This document shows, one piece after another, positions 1-9,098 of a DNA stretch of 64,000 bases. The notes beneath the pieces were generated by a model, which was given only the letters and a program-made list of their open reading frames with translations, searched no databases and was not told where the DNA came from. Both the position numbers and the translations under genes were made by a program. Positions within the stretch are counted from its first letter, which is position 1. Every line of letters begins with the position of its first letter. Origin of the DNA: JAWKUK01 sp041398605 (lineage in GTDB: Bacteria; Planctomycetota; UBA1135; GCA-002686595); contig JAWKUK010000009.1 of assembly GCA_041398605.1 (NCBI GenBank), forward strand, positions 1 through 64,000, read 5' to 3'.

Positions 1-1364
1 GGCTGAACGAGCTCGTGGTCGAGGTCTCGAACCACGGCGGCGGCTTCGGGTTCCAGATGCGGATGGCCAGCGCGCTGCCGTTCGACGAGGCGCCAGAGCT
101 CGCGCTGGCCCTCGCCACGCCCGCGGACGCGCGCACGGACGCGTCGCGCGAGCTGATCCGTCGCAGCTTCCGCTCGCGGCACGCGCCGGATTGGATCGCG
201 CTGGCCGATGCGCGCGCGGCGCAGGCCAAGGCGCTCGCGGACGCCGACGCCGCCTTGCCGACGACGATGATCTCGCGCCAGCTGGCGATGCCGCGTCCGG
301 CGCACATCCTCGTGCGCGGCGCGTACGACAAGCTGGGCGACGCGGTCAGCGCCGACGTGCCTGCGATCCTGCCGCCGTTGCCGAAGGACGCGCCGCACGA
401 CCGCCTGGGCCTCGCCCGGTGGCTCGTCGACCCGGCGCACCCCTTGACGGCGCGCGTCGCGGTGAACCGCGCGTGGCAGCAGTTCTTCGGGCGCGGCCTC
501 GTCGCGACGCCGGAGGACTTCGGCGCGCAGGGCAAGTTCCCGACGCACCCTGAGCTGCTCGATTGGCTCGCGGTGGACTTCGTCGAGAGCGGCTGGGACG
601 TCAAGCGCCTGCACAAGCTGCTCGTGACATCGCGTACGTACCGCCAGTGCGCCGCGGTCGACCCACGCGCGTTGGAGCTCGACCCGCACAACGCGCTGTT
701 GTCTCACGCGGCCCGGCCGCGGCTCGACGCGGAGGTCCTGCGCGACCAGGCGCTCTTCATGGCGGGCCTCTTGAATGAGACGATGGGCGGCGTCGGCGTG
801 CGGCCGTACCAGCCGGTCGGGATCTGGGAAGCGGTCGCGTACTCGGGCAGCAACACGGCGCGTTACACGCAGGGCCCCCGCGAGGGCCTGCATCGCCGCA
901 GCCTCTATACGTTCTGGAAGCGCACGGCGCCGCTGCCGATCCTGACCACGTTCGACGCGCCGTCGCGCGAGTCGTGCACGGTGCAGCGCGAGCGCACGAA
1001 CACGCCAATGCAAGCGCTGGCTGCGCTGAACGCGACGGTCTACGTCGAGGCGGCGCGCTTCTTGGCCGCGCACGTGATCGCGCGGGCGAGCGAAGGCGAC
1101 GCGCCGCGCTTGGAGCAGCTCTTCCGCATCGCGACCGGGCGCCGCCCTGACGCGCGCGAGGTCGAGGTGCTGGAGCGCACGCTCGCGGCCTTGCGCGCGG
1201 ACTTCGCGGCGGCGCCCGAGCGCGCGGCGGCCCTGTTGGAGGTCGGCGACCTCGACCTGCCCGGCGGGTCACGCTCGGGCGGGCTGGGCGACGACGAGCT
1301 CGCCGCTTGGACGATGCTCGCCAACACGATCCTGAACCTCGACGAAGTCCTCGTGCGCGGCTGA
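1..1364 (+). CDS. DUF1553 (PSD1-type) protein, 3' part only
   Basis: The frame is open from base 3 to the TGA at 1362-1364, so the gene is cut by the window edge and its true start is not visible. The GTG at base 15 is probably internal. The visible 450 or so residues contain the DUF1553 signature: LTARVAVNRAWQQFFGRGLV, then a WLAVDFVESGWDVKRLHKL block and TSRTYRQ, followed near the end by the conserved RERTNTPMQALAALN stretch. In planctomycetes this domain usually follows a cytochrome-like PSCyt1 domain and DUF1549, which would lie outside the window. The biochemical role of the family is unknown. It lies 32 bp upstream of a DUF1501 gene on the same strand, the standard pairing for these families, so an operon is likely. 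Confidence 0.9.
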   Translation, partial: LNELVVEVSNHGGGFGFQMRMASALPFDEAPELALALATPADARTDASRELIRRSFRSRHAPDWIALADARAAQAKALADADAALPTTMISRQLAMPRPAHILVRGAYDKLGDAVSADVPAILPPLPKDAPHDRLGLARWLVDPAHPLTARVAVNRAWQQFFGRGLVATPEDFGAQGKFPTHPELLDWLAVDFVESGWDVKRLHKLLVTSRTYRQCAAVDPRALELDPHNALLSHAARPRLDAEVLRDQALFMAGLLNETMGGVGVRPYQPVGIWEAVAYSGSNTARYTQGPREGLHRRSLYTFWKRTAPLPILTTFDAPSRESCTVQRERTNTPMQALAALNATVYVEAARFLAAHVIARASEGDAPRLEQLFRIATGRRPDAREVEVLERTLAALRADFAAAPERAAALLEVGDLDLPGGSRSGGLGDDELAAWTMLANTILNLDEVLVRG

Positions 1365-1396
1365 GCACACGACCCTGCGTTCTCGAAGAGACGACG

Positions 1397-2866
1397 ATGC
1401 AACCCTCCCCCATCGATGACTTCGCCGCGTCGCTAACGCGCCGCTCGTTCCTGGGCCGTTCGGCGGTCGGCGCCGCGGCGTTCGCCTCGCTCGGCGGCCC
1501 CATGGCGCTCGCAGCCGGCGCGGCAGGCAACGACCCCGCGCGCTTTGGCGGCCTGCCAGGCGTGCCGCACTTCGCGCCGAAGGCGAAGCGCGTGATCTAC
1601 CTGTGCATGTCGGGGGCGCCGAGCCAGTTCGAGACGTGGGATTGGAAGCCGAAGCTGCGCGACCTGTTCGGCACGGAGCTGCCCGAGTCGATCCGCAACG
1701 GCCAGCGCTTGACCACCATGACGTCGGGCCAGACGAGCTTCCCGATCGCGCCGTCGAAGTTCGACTTCGCGCGCCACGGCGAGTGCGGCACCGAGGTGTG
1801 CGAGACGCTGCCGTGGACGGCGAAGATGGTGGATGACCTGTGTGTGCTGCGCGCGGTGCACACGGACGCGATCAACCACGACCCGGCGATCACGTTCATG
1901 CAGACCGGCCACCAGCAGCCGGGCCGCCCGAGCTTCGGCGCGTGGCTCTCCTATGGCTTGGGCAGCCTCAACCGCGACCTGCCGAGCTTCGTCGTGATGA
2001 CGCCGCGCTGGAAGGGCCGCCAAGAGGCGCAGGCGCTGTACCAGCGCCTGTGGGGCTCGGGCTTCTTGCCAAGCGAGTACCAGGGCGTGTCGCTGCGCGC
2101 GGCGGGCGACCCGGTCCTGTACCTCAAGGACCCGAGCGGCGTCGAGCGCGAGACGCGCCGGACGACGTTGGACGCGCTGGCGGAGCTGAACCAGAAGCGC
2201 GCCGACGAGCTGGGCGACCCGGAGATCCGCGCGCGGATCGAGCAGTACGAGATGGCCTTCCGCATGCAGAGCGCGGTCCCGGACCTCGTCAACCTCGACG
2301 ACGAGCCGCAGGACGTGCTCGACCTGTACGGCCCGGAGGCGAAGCTGTCGGGCTCCTTTGCAGCGTCGTGCCTCTTGGCGCGCCGGTTGGTCGAGCGCGA
2401 CGTGCGCTTTGTGCAGATCTACCACCGCGGCTGGGACCAGCACGGCAACTTGCCGATGGACCTCGGCAACAACTGCCTGGACGTCGACCAGCCGTGTTAC
2501 GGCCTAATCCAGGACCTGAAGCGCAAAGGCCTCTTGGAGGACACGCTCGTGATTTGGTCGGGCGAGTTCGGCCGCACGGTCTATTGCCAGGGCGGCCTCT
2601 CGCGTGACAACTACGGCCGCGACCACCACCCGCGTTGTTTCTCGATGTGGATGGCGGGCGCGGGCGTGAAGACGGGCCAGGTCTACGGAGAGACGGACGA
2701 CTTCTCGTACAACATCGTGAAGGACGGCGTGTCCGTGCACGACCTGAACGCGACGATCCTGCACCTCTTGGGCATCGACCACGAGCGCTTGACCTTCCGC
2801 TTCGCCGGCCGCGACTTCCGCCTGACGGACGTGCACGGCGAGTTGATCCGTCCCGTGCTGGCGTGA
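1397..2866 (+). CDS. DUF1501 family protein with Tat signal
   Basis: A 489-residue protein. The frame extends further upstream, but the ATG at 1397 is preferred. GAAGAG lies 6 nt before it, and it places a twin-arginine signal (LTRRSFLGRSAVGAAAFASL) at residues 14-33 with a downstream AxA-rich cleavage region. DUF1501 hallmarks are present: an early MSGAPSQFETWDWKP block, GWDQHGNL in the middle, WSGEFGRT, and the late HHPRCFSMWMAGAGVKTG block. The family is related to the alkaline-phosphatase/sulfatase fold, but no reaction is established for it. Export in a folded state by Tat is inferred from the signal. It follows the DUF1553 gene and converges on the minus-strand gene ending at 3024. Confidence 0.92.
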   Translation: MQPSPIDDFAASLTRRSFLGRSAVGAAAFASLGGPMALAAGAAGNDPARFGGLPGVPHFAPKAKRVIYLCMSGAPSQFETWDWKPKLRDLFGTELPESIRNGQRLTTMTSGQTSFPIAPSKFDFARHGECGTEVCETLPWTAKMVDDLCVLRAVHTDAINHDPAITFMQTGHQQPGRPSFGAWLSYGLGSLNRDLPSFVVMTPRWKGRQEAQALYQRLWGSGFLPSEYQGVSLRAAGDPVLYLKDPSGVERETRRTTLDALAELNQKRADELGDPEIRARIEQYEMAFRMQSAVPDLVNLDDEPQDVLDLYGPEAKLSGSFAASCLLARRLVERDVRFVQIYHRGWDQHGNLPMDLGNNCLDVDQPCYGLIQDLKRKGLLEDTLVIWSGEFGRTVYCQGGLSRDNYGRDHHPRCFSMWMAGAGVKTGQVYGETDDFSYNIVKDGVSVHDLNATILHLLGIDHERLTFRFAGRDFRLTDVHGELIRPVLA

Positions 2867-2884
2867 ACGACAGCGCGCACGAGA

Positions 2885-2956
2885 GGCATGGTGCAGCGCG
2901 CCGGATCAGGCATGGTGCAGCGCGCCGGATCGGGCATGGTGCAGCGCGCCGGAACG
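2885..2956. repeat. 24-bp tandem repeat, three copies
   Basis: Three consecutive 24-bp units begin at 2885, 2909 and 2933, each starting GGCATGGTGCAGCGCGCCGG. Copies differ only in the last few bases. They lie in the 157-bp gap between the convergent DUF1501 gene and the gene ending at 3024. The third unit forms the left arm of a hairpin at 2946-2971. No spacers, so this is not a CRISPR array. Confidence 0.9.
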
Positions 2957-2971
2957 AGCCTGTTCCGGCGC
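2946..2971. terminator. Hairpin between convergent genes
   Basis: A perfect 10-bp inverted repeat, GCGCCGGAAC and GTTCCGGCGC, is separated by the 6-nt loop GAGCCT. It sits 80 bp after the DUF1501 stop and 53 bp after the stop of the opposing gene, so it could serve both strands. There is no T-run, so a terminator role is inferred from position and stem strength. Confidence 0.5.
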
Positions 2972-3023
2972 ACGTGCGCCTGTCTGAGCGAGCAAGCAGC
3001 CCAGGAGGCTACACCACTGACTC

Positions 3024-4061
3024 CTAGAAGAACGTGATCTCGCGGCCGTCCGTAAAGTTCGAAGTCGCCGTCCCACCGATTGAGTCACGGAACCATGCCT
3101 GGAAGCTCCAGGTCTCGCCCGGCGCGACCGAGACGAGGCCGGTCGGCGTCGGATGCAGCGTGAGGTCGACAGGCAAGCTGAAGGCACCAGCAACGCCGGA
3201 GTTCAGCACCTGGCCTGCGCCGACGTAACGCCCGATGCTGCCGCCGAGGCACAGGTCGCCCTGGCTGCCGCCCGGGGACTGCACAAAGCCCTGCGTCCGG
3301 CTCGTCATGAAGAAGCCGAATGAATTGCTCGGCAGGACGCTCGCCGAGAGGACGAGGTTGTTGTTCGCGACGACGGCGGTGCCGCTCGCGCTCATCAGCG
3401 CCGAGCCGCCCGTCGAGTTCGCGACGGCCGGTCCGCAGTAGCTCGTCCCGATGCTGTTGCTGCAGGTCGTCGGCGCGGTCCCGACGCCGTCGTACCAAGA
3501 GCGGTCATCGTTCCCCGGGTTGTCGTCGATGTAGACGTCGATGGTGCCGCTCGCGCTCGCGCTCGTGCACCCGACGAAGTACTGGTACATGTCCCGGTTG
3601 CCCTCCTGAATCAGGATGGGCTCGTTGGCAAAGAGGCTCGTGATCGGCGAGCCATCGGTATAGAGGAAGTGCGTGATGCCGGCCTGAGTGAACCCGGCGC
3701 CCAAGTCCCATTCGCCGTTCCCAAAGGGATCAGCCCACCAGTAGTACACGTAGACGTCGTAACCGGCGCCCGGCACCAAGCCCGAGATCGTCGTCCGGAT
3801 GACTGGAGCGTCCGAGGCGCCGTTGACCGCGAGGATGTCACCACCGTTCGCGAACCCGGTGCGCTCCCACCACTGGTTGTCGGGCGGGGCCCCGGCGGTC
3901 GTCAGCGGGGGCGTGAACGGGGTGCCGTCGGCGTTGGTCGTGTTGGTCGATCCCGGTTGGTTCGATGTGTCGGCATCGAGATACGTAATCTGAGCCTGCG
4001 CAGTGGCAGTGCAAAGCGCGAGCATTGCAGCGGCAGCCGTCGTCAAGTTGTGCGCGTTCAT
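3024..4061 (-). CDS. Secreted protein: WYDGV domain plus shared C-terminal domain
   Basis: A 345-residue protein with a signal peptide of about 23 residues ending ALCTATAQA. Residues of about 25-200 form a domain with the motifs DVYVYYW, DVYIDD and SWYDGV. This region is clearly homologous to residues of about 430-600 of the BNR_4 protein at 40133-42385. The last 135 or so residues, beginning YCGPAVANSTG, are a textbook copy of the shared C-terminal domain (PGGSQGDLCLGGSIGRYVG, SFQAWFRD, TSNF) and end REITFF. The function is unknown. Secretion and a lectin-like beta-sandwich nature for the middle domain are inferences. The ATG start is preferred because it opens the signal peptide, although no clear ribosome binding site precedes it. 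Confidence 0.88.
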   Translation of the reverse strand: MNAHNLTTAAAAMLALCTATAQAQITYLDADTSNQPGSTNTTNADGTPFTPPLTTAGAPPDNQWWERTGFANGGDILAVNGASDAPVIRTTISGLVPGAGYDVYVYYWWADPFGNGEWDLGAGFTQAGITHFLYTDGSPITSLFANEPILIQEGNRDMYQYFVGCTSASASGTIDVYIDDNPGNDDRSWYDGVGTAPTTCSNSIGTSYCGPAVANSTGGSALMSASGTAVVANNNLVLSASVLPSNSFGFFMTSRTQGFVQSPGGSQGDLCLGGSIGRYVGAGQVLNSGVAGAFSLPVDLTLHPTPTGLVSVAPGETWSFQAWFRDSIGGTATSNFTDGREITFF

Positions 4062-4519
4062 GTTGCAAGCAGGGGTTTAGGGGGGCATGACCCCTGCGCT
4101 CGAACGGCAGGGGGCAGGTGGCCCAGCGTAGTCGTTTCCGCGCGCGGGTGAGAGCTTCAAGCGGCCACGCAGCGCGGAGTCCCAGATGGGCGGCCAGACG
4201 CGCGTGTCGATCGACAGGTCCGGACCGAAGGGCCGCGTGTTTCCGCCCGAGGGGTCCAAGCTGCGCCGACGCGGCGGACAGGAGAGGGGCGAGCGCCAGC
4301 GCGAGGGGCAGGCGCCTCAGACCTCGAACGTACGAGCGCGCGCCGTGCCGCTCCGGTGCGGGGCAGGCCCGTCCAGCGAGTGCTGGTCGGCACGGGCCAG
4401 CGGGCGAAAGCGCTCGCCGAGGCCTGCGTCCCCGACCCACGCGCGAGGCGACCTGACCTGCAGAGGTACCGATGGCCGCGGCGCCTCGTGCACGGCACGG
4501 TTCTTGAGCTAGGACGTCC
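4062..4519. other. Intergenic region between divergent genes, no gene seen
   Basis: This 458-bp stretch separates two divergently transcribed secreted-protein genes and must hold both promoters. Open frames here encode only Arg/Ala/Pro-rich shadow sequence with no recognisable domain. Apart from AGGA at 4511-4514, a plausible ribosome binding site for the gene at 4520, I see no supportable site. Confidence 0.5.
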
Positions 4520-6145
4520 ATGAAGACCACCGGCCTCACCTCCACGCTCTTTGCCGCGCTCTTTGCCGGGCTCTTTGCCGCGCTCCTTGCCGGGCCCGCA
4601 GCCCTCGGTCAAGGGACCTGCGCCACGGCGGTGTTGCCCTCGCCCGCCACGTTGGGCTCAGTGGAGCTGCGCGGCGCAGGGGCGCCAGGCGGCGCCGTCG
4701 AAGCCTGGTACCGGGTCGAACTGCAGCCTGGGGAAGCGCTGTTCATGGGCGCCGCGACCCTCGCGGGGCAGGGGCCAGAGCCTGACGGCGATACGGTCAT
4801 CGAGGTGCGCGACGACGCTTGCGGCGCGGTCATCCGCACCTTGGACCCGAGCGCGTACCAGCCCGTCCGGAACCTCTCAACGCAGCCGATCTCGCTGCGG
4901 GTGGGGGTCCGTGACGTGTCCGGTAGGGACACGCGCACATTGGTGCTGGTGGACATCCATGTCGACCTCGACCCATGCGGACGTATCGGACCGGACGTGT
5001 TCGAACCAAACGACACGCTCGCGACGGGCGCGCCGCTCGGTGCTGGGAGCTATGACAGCCTGACGGTCGCGTACTTCGAGCCAGACCACTTCCTCTTCGA
5101 CGTCGCCGCCGGCGAGCGCCTCACGGTCGCATTGCGCCCCGCGTACGATGGGCCCGTGTGGCCCCGCATGCGCCTCGAACTGCTCGAGGCGCAGAGCGGC
5201 GGAGTGCTGACCTCCGTTGCGAGCGCGGGCGCCGGGACGACACGCGTCGCGAGCTGGCTGAACGGAGGCAGCGCCACCCGAGTGGCCGCGCGCGTCACGA
5301 CGCAGTGGTCGCACGCCTGCGGCGTGTACGGCCTCGACGTCGCGCTCACCCCGTCTGCCTGCAGCGCGGTGCTCGAAGACGCGCTCGAAGGCGGCGACGC
5401 GTGCGGAACGGGCTTCGTCTTGGGCGCCGGGACCTACCGCGACCTCGTCGTCTACAGCGCCGACCCCGACGCCTTCACCCTCGACGTGCCGCTGCTGTCG
5501 CCCACGTCCACAGCGGTGAAGGTGCGAGTGTCCGGCGGAGGCGCGTCGCTCTCAGGGAGCGTGCGCCAGAGCTGTTCCGATCAGGGGATCCCGCTGCAGC
5601 TACAGCCGGACGGCTCGCTGGCCACGGTCCTGCAATTGCCGGCCTTCGCGGCCGAACGACCGGAGGTCCTGTTGGGCTTCAGCAGCTCGATCCCGGTCCC
5701 GTCGTGCGCGACGTACGACCTCGAGGTGTCGTGGCTGCCCCAAGCCCTCGGCGCGGAGTTCTGCGCCCAGCCCATGCTCGGTTATGCGACGGAGCTGCAC
5801 CTGTGGGGCTCCGCGGAGGTCGCGCGGGACGAGCTGTTCTTCACGGTCTCGGGCGGCAGCGCCGCAGCGCTGCCTTTGATCGTGTTCATCGGGAGCGAGC
5901 GAGGCGCCTCACTCTGGCCCGTCTTCGGCGGTCCGACCGCCCCGTTCACGCTCTGCCTCGGCGGGCAGATCCACCGCATTCAGCGCCACACACAGTTCTC
6001 CGGGGCTCAGATCAGCCGGCGCCTCGACTTGGCAGGGGCCGCAGCGGTCGCCTTGCAGCCTGGAACGACGTGGGTGTTCCAGGCCTATCTGCGCGGCTAC
6101 GACTGGCGCGCTCTAACGAACGCGGTGGCGCTCGAGCTACGCTGA
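4520..6145 (+). CDS. Secreted PPC-like protein with decayed shared C-terminal domain
   Basis: A 541-residue protein. The start is supported by AGGA 5 nt upstream and by a signal peptide whose hydrophobic core (LFAALFAGLFAALLAG) is written as a 12-bp DNA repeat. Residues of about 150-260 resemble the bacterial pre-peptidase C-terminal (PPC) beta-domain: DVFEPNDTLATGAPLG, then YFEPDHFLFDVAAGERLTV. A second, weaker PPC-like unit follows near CGTGFVLGAGTYRDL. The last 130 residues align with the shared C-terminal domain by FCAQP, FTLCLGG and TTWVFQAYLRG. They lack the PGGSQG and TSNF motifs, making this the most diverged of the ten copies. The function is unknown. Confidence 0.82.
   Translation: MKTTGLTSTLFAALFAGLFAALLAGPAALGQGTCATAVLPSPATLGSVELRGAGAPGGAVEAWYRVELQPGEALFMGAATLAGQGPEPDGDTVIEVRDDACGAVIRTLDPSAYQPVRNLSTQPISLRVGVRDVSGRDTRTLVLVDIHVDLDPCGRIGPDVFEPNDTLATGAPLGAGSYDSLTVAYFEPDHFLFDVAAGERLTVALRPAYDGPVWPRMRLELLEAQSGGVLTSVASAGAGTTRVASWLNGGSATRVAARVTTQWSHACGVYGLDVALTPSACSAVLEDALEGGDACGTGFVLGAGTYRDLVVYSADPDAFTLDVPLLSPTSTAVKVRVSGGGASLSGSVRQSCSDQGIPLQLQPDGSLATVLQLPAFAAERPEVLLGFSSSIPVPSCATYDLEVSWLPQALGAEFCAQPMLGYATELHLWGSAEVARDELFFTVSGGSAAALPLIVFIGSERGASLWPVFGGPTAPFTLCLGGQIHRIQRHTQFSGAQISRRLDLAGAAAVALQPGTTWVFQAYLRGYDWRALTNAVALELR
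4547..4594 (+). repeat. 12-bp tandem repeat inside a signal peptide
   Basis: Four in-phase copies of CTCTTTGCCGCG (variants ending GGG, the last beginning CTCC) encode alternating LFAA/LFAG units of the signal-peptide core of the gene at 4520. The unit length keeps the reading frame, so copy number could change without breaking the gene. Confidence 0.9.
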
Positions 6146-6263
6146 CGGCGAGCGGCGAGCAACGTCGCATCAAGGACCGAGCCGAACCGCAACGAGGAAG
6201 AGCAGCCTGCGCCTATGAGCCTGCGCCATCAGGATTGGCGCCAATCTCGATGGATCATCCGGA

Positions 6264-7934
6264 CTAGTCGAATCTGACCGCGATTGCCTCCGTGAGGCCG
6301 GAGGTCGGGAACCCGAGTACGAAGTCCCTGTGCCAAGCTTGGAAGAACCAATGCTGCCCAGACAGGGCCGGAACGAAGCCATTGGGCGTCGGCATCTGGG
6401 TGAGGTGCAAGCGCAGCTCCGCTGAGCCAGCCGCACCGGAGTTCAACAGCTGTCCCGGTCCGACATAGCGCCCGATGGCTCCACCAAGACAGAGCCGCCC
6501 GCCCCCAACGTTGACTGAGCCAGTGGTACGACTCGCGAGGAAGAAGGTCGTCGCGTTCAGTGGCAGCTGCGTCGCACGGAGAAGGAGGTCGTCATTGGAG
6601 ACCACCGTGCTACCGATCGCGGTGAGTCGTCCCGGAACGCCCGTAGAGTTAGGAACGCCGTCACAGTAGTTCGCCGGCGCGGGGAAAGTATAGATCCGAA
6701 CTTCACCGCCCATCGCGACCGAGTCATTGCGCTCGGGCGCCCCGACGATCACCTCGGGCACTCCATCGCAATCGAGGTCACCGGCGGAACCGATCGACGC
6801 GCCGAACTCGTGGAGCGGGTTCGCGCTGTCGATCCGACTCACGATCGTGCCCGTCCGGCCGGAGACGAAGAGGACGTAGGTCTCGACGAGGATGTTTGAG
6901 TCGTTCCGATGCAAGTTGGCGATGACGATGTCTCGGACGCCGTCGCGATCGAAGTCACCCGCAGAAGCTACGTTCTGTCGACCTACATCAGCGCTGTTGA
7001 ACCCTTGCGCGCGAAAGCTATAGAGCGTCGCGCCGGTCGCTCCGGAGATCGCGAAAGCATCTCGTCGCCCACCGGCCAGGAGGTCCGGAACGCCGTCCGA
7101 GTCAAGGTCACCTGCGCCGCTCACCGAGAATCCGAGTTGGGTATCCGTGTTGGCACCGACAACGTCTAACAAGAGCGCGCCGGAGCCGCCGGCTCGAACC
7201 TGTACACGTCCGCTACCGCGCGGGCTTCCGATTGCGATGTCGTCGAGGCCGTCTCCGTTGACATCGCCAACACCCGCCACAGACTGACCCAGGAGCTCCG
7301 TCTGGCTGGTACCAGTGATCGTATAGAGCACCGCACCGGTAAGTCCCGAGAAGACCTGCGCGCGGCCCGCAGCAATCACGCCGCCACCAGAGTACTCGTC
7401 ACCGACGACGAAGTCAGGGGTGCCATCGCCATCGAAGTCTCCCGCTGCACTGATCACGCTACCGAACTTGGAGTTCATCGCAGGGCTGTCGAGCTGATGA
7501 ATCAGCGAGCCATCCGCGCCAGAGTAGACATGGACGACGCCGGCATAGTTCGAGGGGCCGGACGGAAAGGTGACGCCCGCCATCCCCACCGCGACATCGT
7601 CGTGCCCGTCGCCATTGACGTCACCGAGGCCGCACACGGCGCTGCCGGCCCTGGCACCAACCACTTGTCCACGAAAATCGAAGAGCTGGTTGCCAGTCCG
7701 ACCGGAGTACACGACCGCTCGCCCGCCGTAGCCGAACGTGCCGCTCGCTAGCGGATCGCCAACGATCACGTCTGCGAAGCCATCGGCGTCGACATCCCCA
7801 GCCGAGCCTACCGCCCGGCCAAAATTCTGATTGGGTCCAGCGCCGGGATAGGTCCGGAGCACCTGCTGGGCTCCGACCGAGGAAAGTGCGCAGAAGGACA
7901 CGAGCGACGTGGCCACTTGGATTCGAAGTTTCAT
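6264..7934 (-). CDS. Secreted FG-GAP repeat protein with shared C-terminal domain
   Basis: A 556-residue protein. The frame opens at 7997, but the ATG at 7934 is preferred because GAGGG lies 9 nt upstream and a signal peptide (MKLRIQVATSLVSFCALSSVGAQ) begins there. Seven FG-GAP units follow, each with a GDxDxDGxxD calcium-binding-type loop (for example GDVNGDGHDDVAVG), consistent with an integrin-alpha-like beta-propeller. The C-terminal 135 residues are the shared domain: YCDGVPNSTG, LCLGGAIGRYVGPGQ, FFQAWHRD, ending AVRFD. The GC content looks lower than in its neighbours, roughly 60% by eye in sampled stretches. This could mean a different codon history. The binding partner is unknown. Confidence 0.88.
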   Translation of the reverse strand: MKLRIQVATSLVSFCALSSVGAQQVLRTYPGAGPNQNFGRAVGSAGDVDADGFADVIVGDPLASGTFGYGGRAVVYSGRTGNQLFDFRGQVVGARAGSAVCGLGDVNGDGHDDVAVGMAGVTFPSGPSNYAGVVHVYSGADGSLIHQLDSPAMNSKFGSVISAAGDFDGDGTPDFVVGDEYSGGGVIAAGRAQVFSGLTGAVLYTITGTSQTELLGQSVAGVGDVNGDGLDDIAIGSPRGSGRVQVRAGGSGALLLDVVGANTDTQLGFSVSGAGDLDSDGVPDLLAGGRRDAFAISGATGATLYSFRAQGFNSADVGRQNVASAGDFDRDGVRDIVIANLHRNDSNILVETYVLFVSGRTGTIVSRIDSANPLHEFGASIGSAGDLDCDGVPEVIVGAPERNDSVAMGGEVRIYTFPAPANYCDGVPNSTGVPGRLTAIGSTVVSNDDLLLRATQLPLNATTFFLASRTTGSVNVGGGRLCLGGAIGRYVGPGQLLNSGAAGSAELRLHLTQMPTPNGFVPALSGQHWFFQAWHRDFVLGFPTSGLTEAIAVRFD

Positions 7935-8149
7935 GGTAGTGATCCCTCGGCACTGACTGGTCTCAGCCGTTCGGAACGCGAGCGCCTTCATGATCATCCG
8001 AGGTCACGGCGTTGGGCGTACCTTGCCGCTCCTGACCGTGACCAGGCTTGACGCGGGGCCAAGCCTACTTCATTCATCAAGGTTGGGGCACTACCTCGGT
8101 AGAACTCAGGAAATTCGGTGCACGCCCTGCCACCGGTAGACCCATGCCC

Positions 8150-8725
8150 TCAGCGTATGCGCACAGCCACGCCCGACGAAAAGTCAGTCCATTCGCCATC
8201 AGCTCGTTGCATCCGTGAGCGAAGGAGGCGGCGGTCCGCCCCATCGAACTCGGTGATGTCCTGGAACAAAGCGAGACGCGACGGATCGTCGAAGGCCGGG
8301 CCCTCGGCCTCCGCAGTCAGGACCGAGCCGCTCGAATCGAGCCAACAGCGATAGGTCCACATCCGACTGGAAGATGAATCGACCCAGAACCCGACGAAGC
8401 CCTCTGCACTGGCGTCATAGGCGAACGCAAGGCGCGCCTCGAACCCTCCGGACTCGCCTCCGGACCGAATGCGCGACACGATCCAGGGGCCCATGGCCTC
8501 TACAGATTCAGAGGCGTCCATCTTGATGACGGAGCCATCTGTACCAGCGGTGACCTCGCTGTGAATGCTCCAATCACCTACAAGGCGCTGCAAGTAGGGG
8601 TGCAGCTCGGCGCTCGGTGGAGCCCCAAGGGACGCGGCATCGGCGGTCGCTGCGCCAGAGTTGGCGCCAGTCGCTGAACAAGATACGAGCAGCAGCAGAG
8701 CGATCAGTTCCTTCATGATCTGCAC
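8150..8725 (-). CDS. DUF1579 family lipoprotein
   Basis: A 191-residue protein starting with a lipoprotein signal: MKELIALLLLVSC gives a lipobox with Cys at about residue 16. The rest matches the DUF1579 pattern: an early LVGDWSIHSEV, a middle LAFAYDASAEGFVGFWVDS, MWTYRCWLDSSG, and a late SRMQRADGEWTDF. The family is a small beta-barrel of unknown function that often appears in planctomycetes. Two nearby ATGs (8725 and 8716) are possible starts. Base composition is again lower in GC than most of the window. A decayed propeller gene lies immediately upstream on the same strand. Confidence 0.8.
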   Translation of the reverse strand: MQIMKELIALLLLVSCSATGANSGAATADAASLGAPPSAELHPYLQRLVGDWSIHSEVTAGTDGSVIKMDASESVEAMGPWIVSRIRSGGESGGFEARLAFAYDASAEGFVGFWVDSSSSRMWTYRCWLDSSGSVLTAEAEGPAFDDPSRLALFQDITEFDGADRRLLRSRMQRADGEWTDFSSGVAVRIR

Positions 8726-8747
8726 AGGCTATCAGGTCCGCTGCTTG

Positions 8748-8974
8748 CAGCGCGACGTGTGACAGCGGGACGAAGCGCTGTCCAACCAAATGGAAGACCC
8801 CAGGCGTCGCCCCGAGCCAAAGGTCGCCACGGCGGTCGCGTCGAATCTCGCAGACACGGTCGCTGCACAGCCCGTCCTCGCGAGCGTTGTCATCCACACG
8901 ACGCCGTTGTGGTCCAGGAGGAGCGCCAAGGACCCCCGATGCGCGGCGTTGCAGGCGTGGAGGCCTGCGATGTC
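8748..8974 (-). pseudogene. Remnant of a two-component-regulator propeller gene
   Basis: Two minus-strand frames together read like consecutive blades of a Reg_prop (two-component regulator) beta-propeller. From 8974 to 8885 one frame gives DIAGLHACNAAH then LLLDHNGVVWMTT. After a 1-nt shift, another frame gives NAREDGLCSDRVCEIRRDRR then GDLWLGATPGVFHLVG. The canonical blade is a GL...V..I..D..G.LW.GT pattern, and both pieces fit it. No complete gene surrounds them: upstream is the acyl-CoA dehydrogenase start and downstream the DUF1579 gene. This is therefore read as a short, frameshifted fragment of a lost sensor gene. Confidence 0.55.
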
Positions 8975-9098
8975 GCGCAGTCCGCGTCCCGTCGGGCGGT
9001 CGCCGGCGCGCTTACACTTGGCCCGGCACCGCGGAGGCTTGCGCTCCATTCCCTCGCCAACGCGCCCGGACACCACCTCACGCCGCCTCCGCCGCGCC

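Noticed and set aside
2885..2956. CRISPR array
   Set aside because: Three contiguous 24-bp units without spacers and no cas genes anywhere in the window.
4500..4519. Second sigma-54-like site (GGCACGGTTCTTGA) before the gene at 4520
   Set aside because: The -12 GC is replaced by GA and the site is too close to the start codon to act as a promoter.
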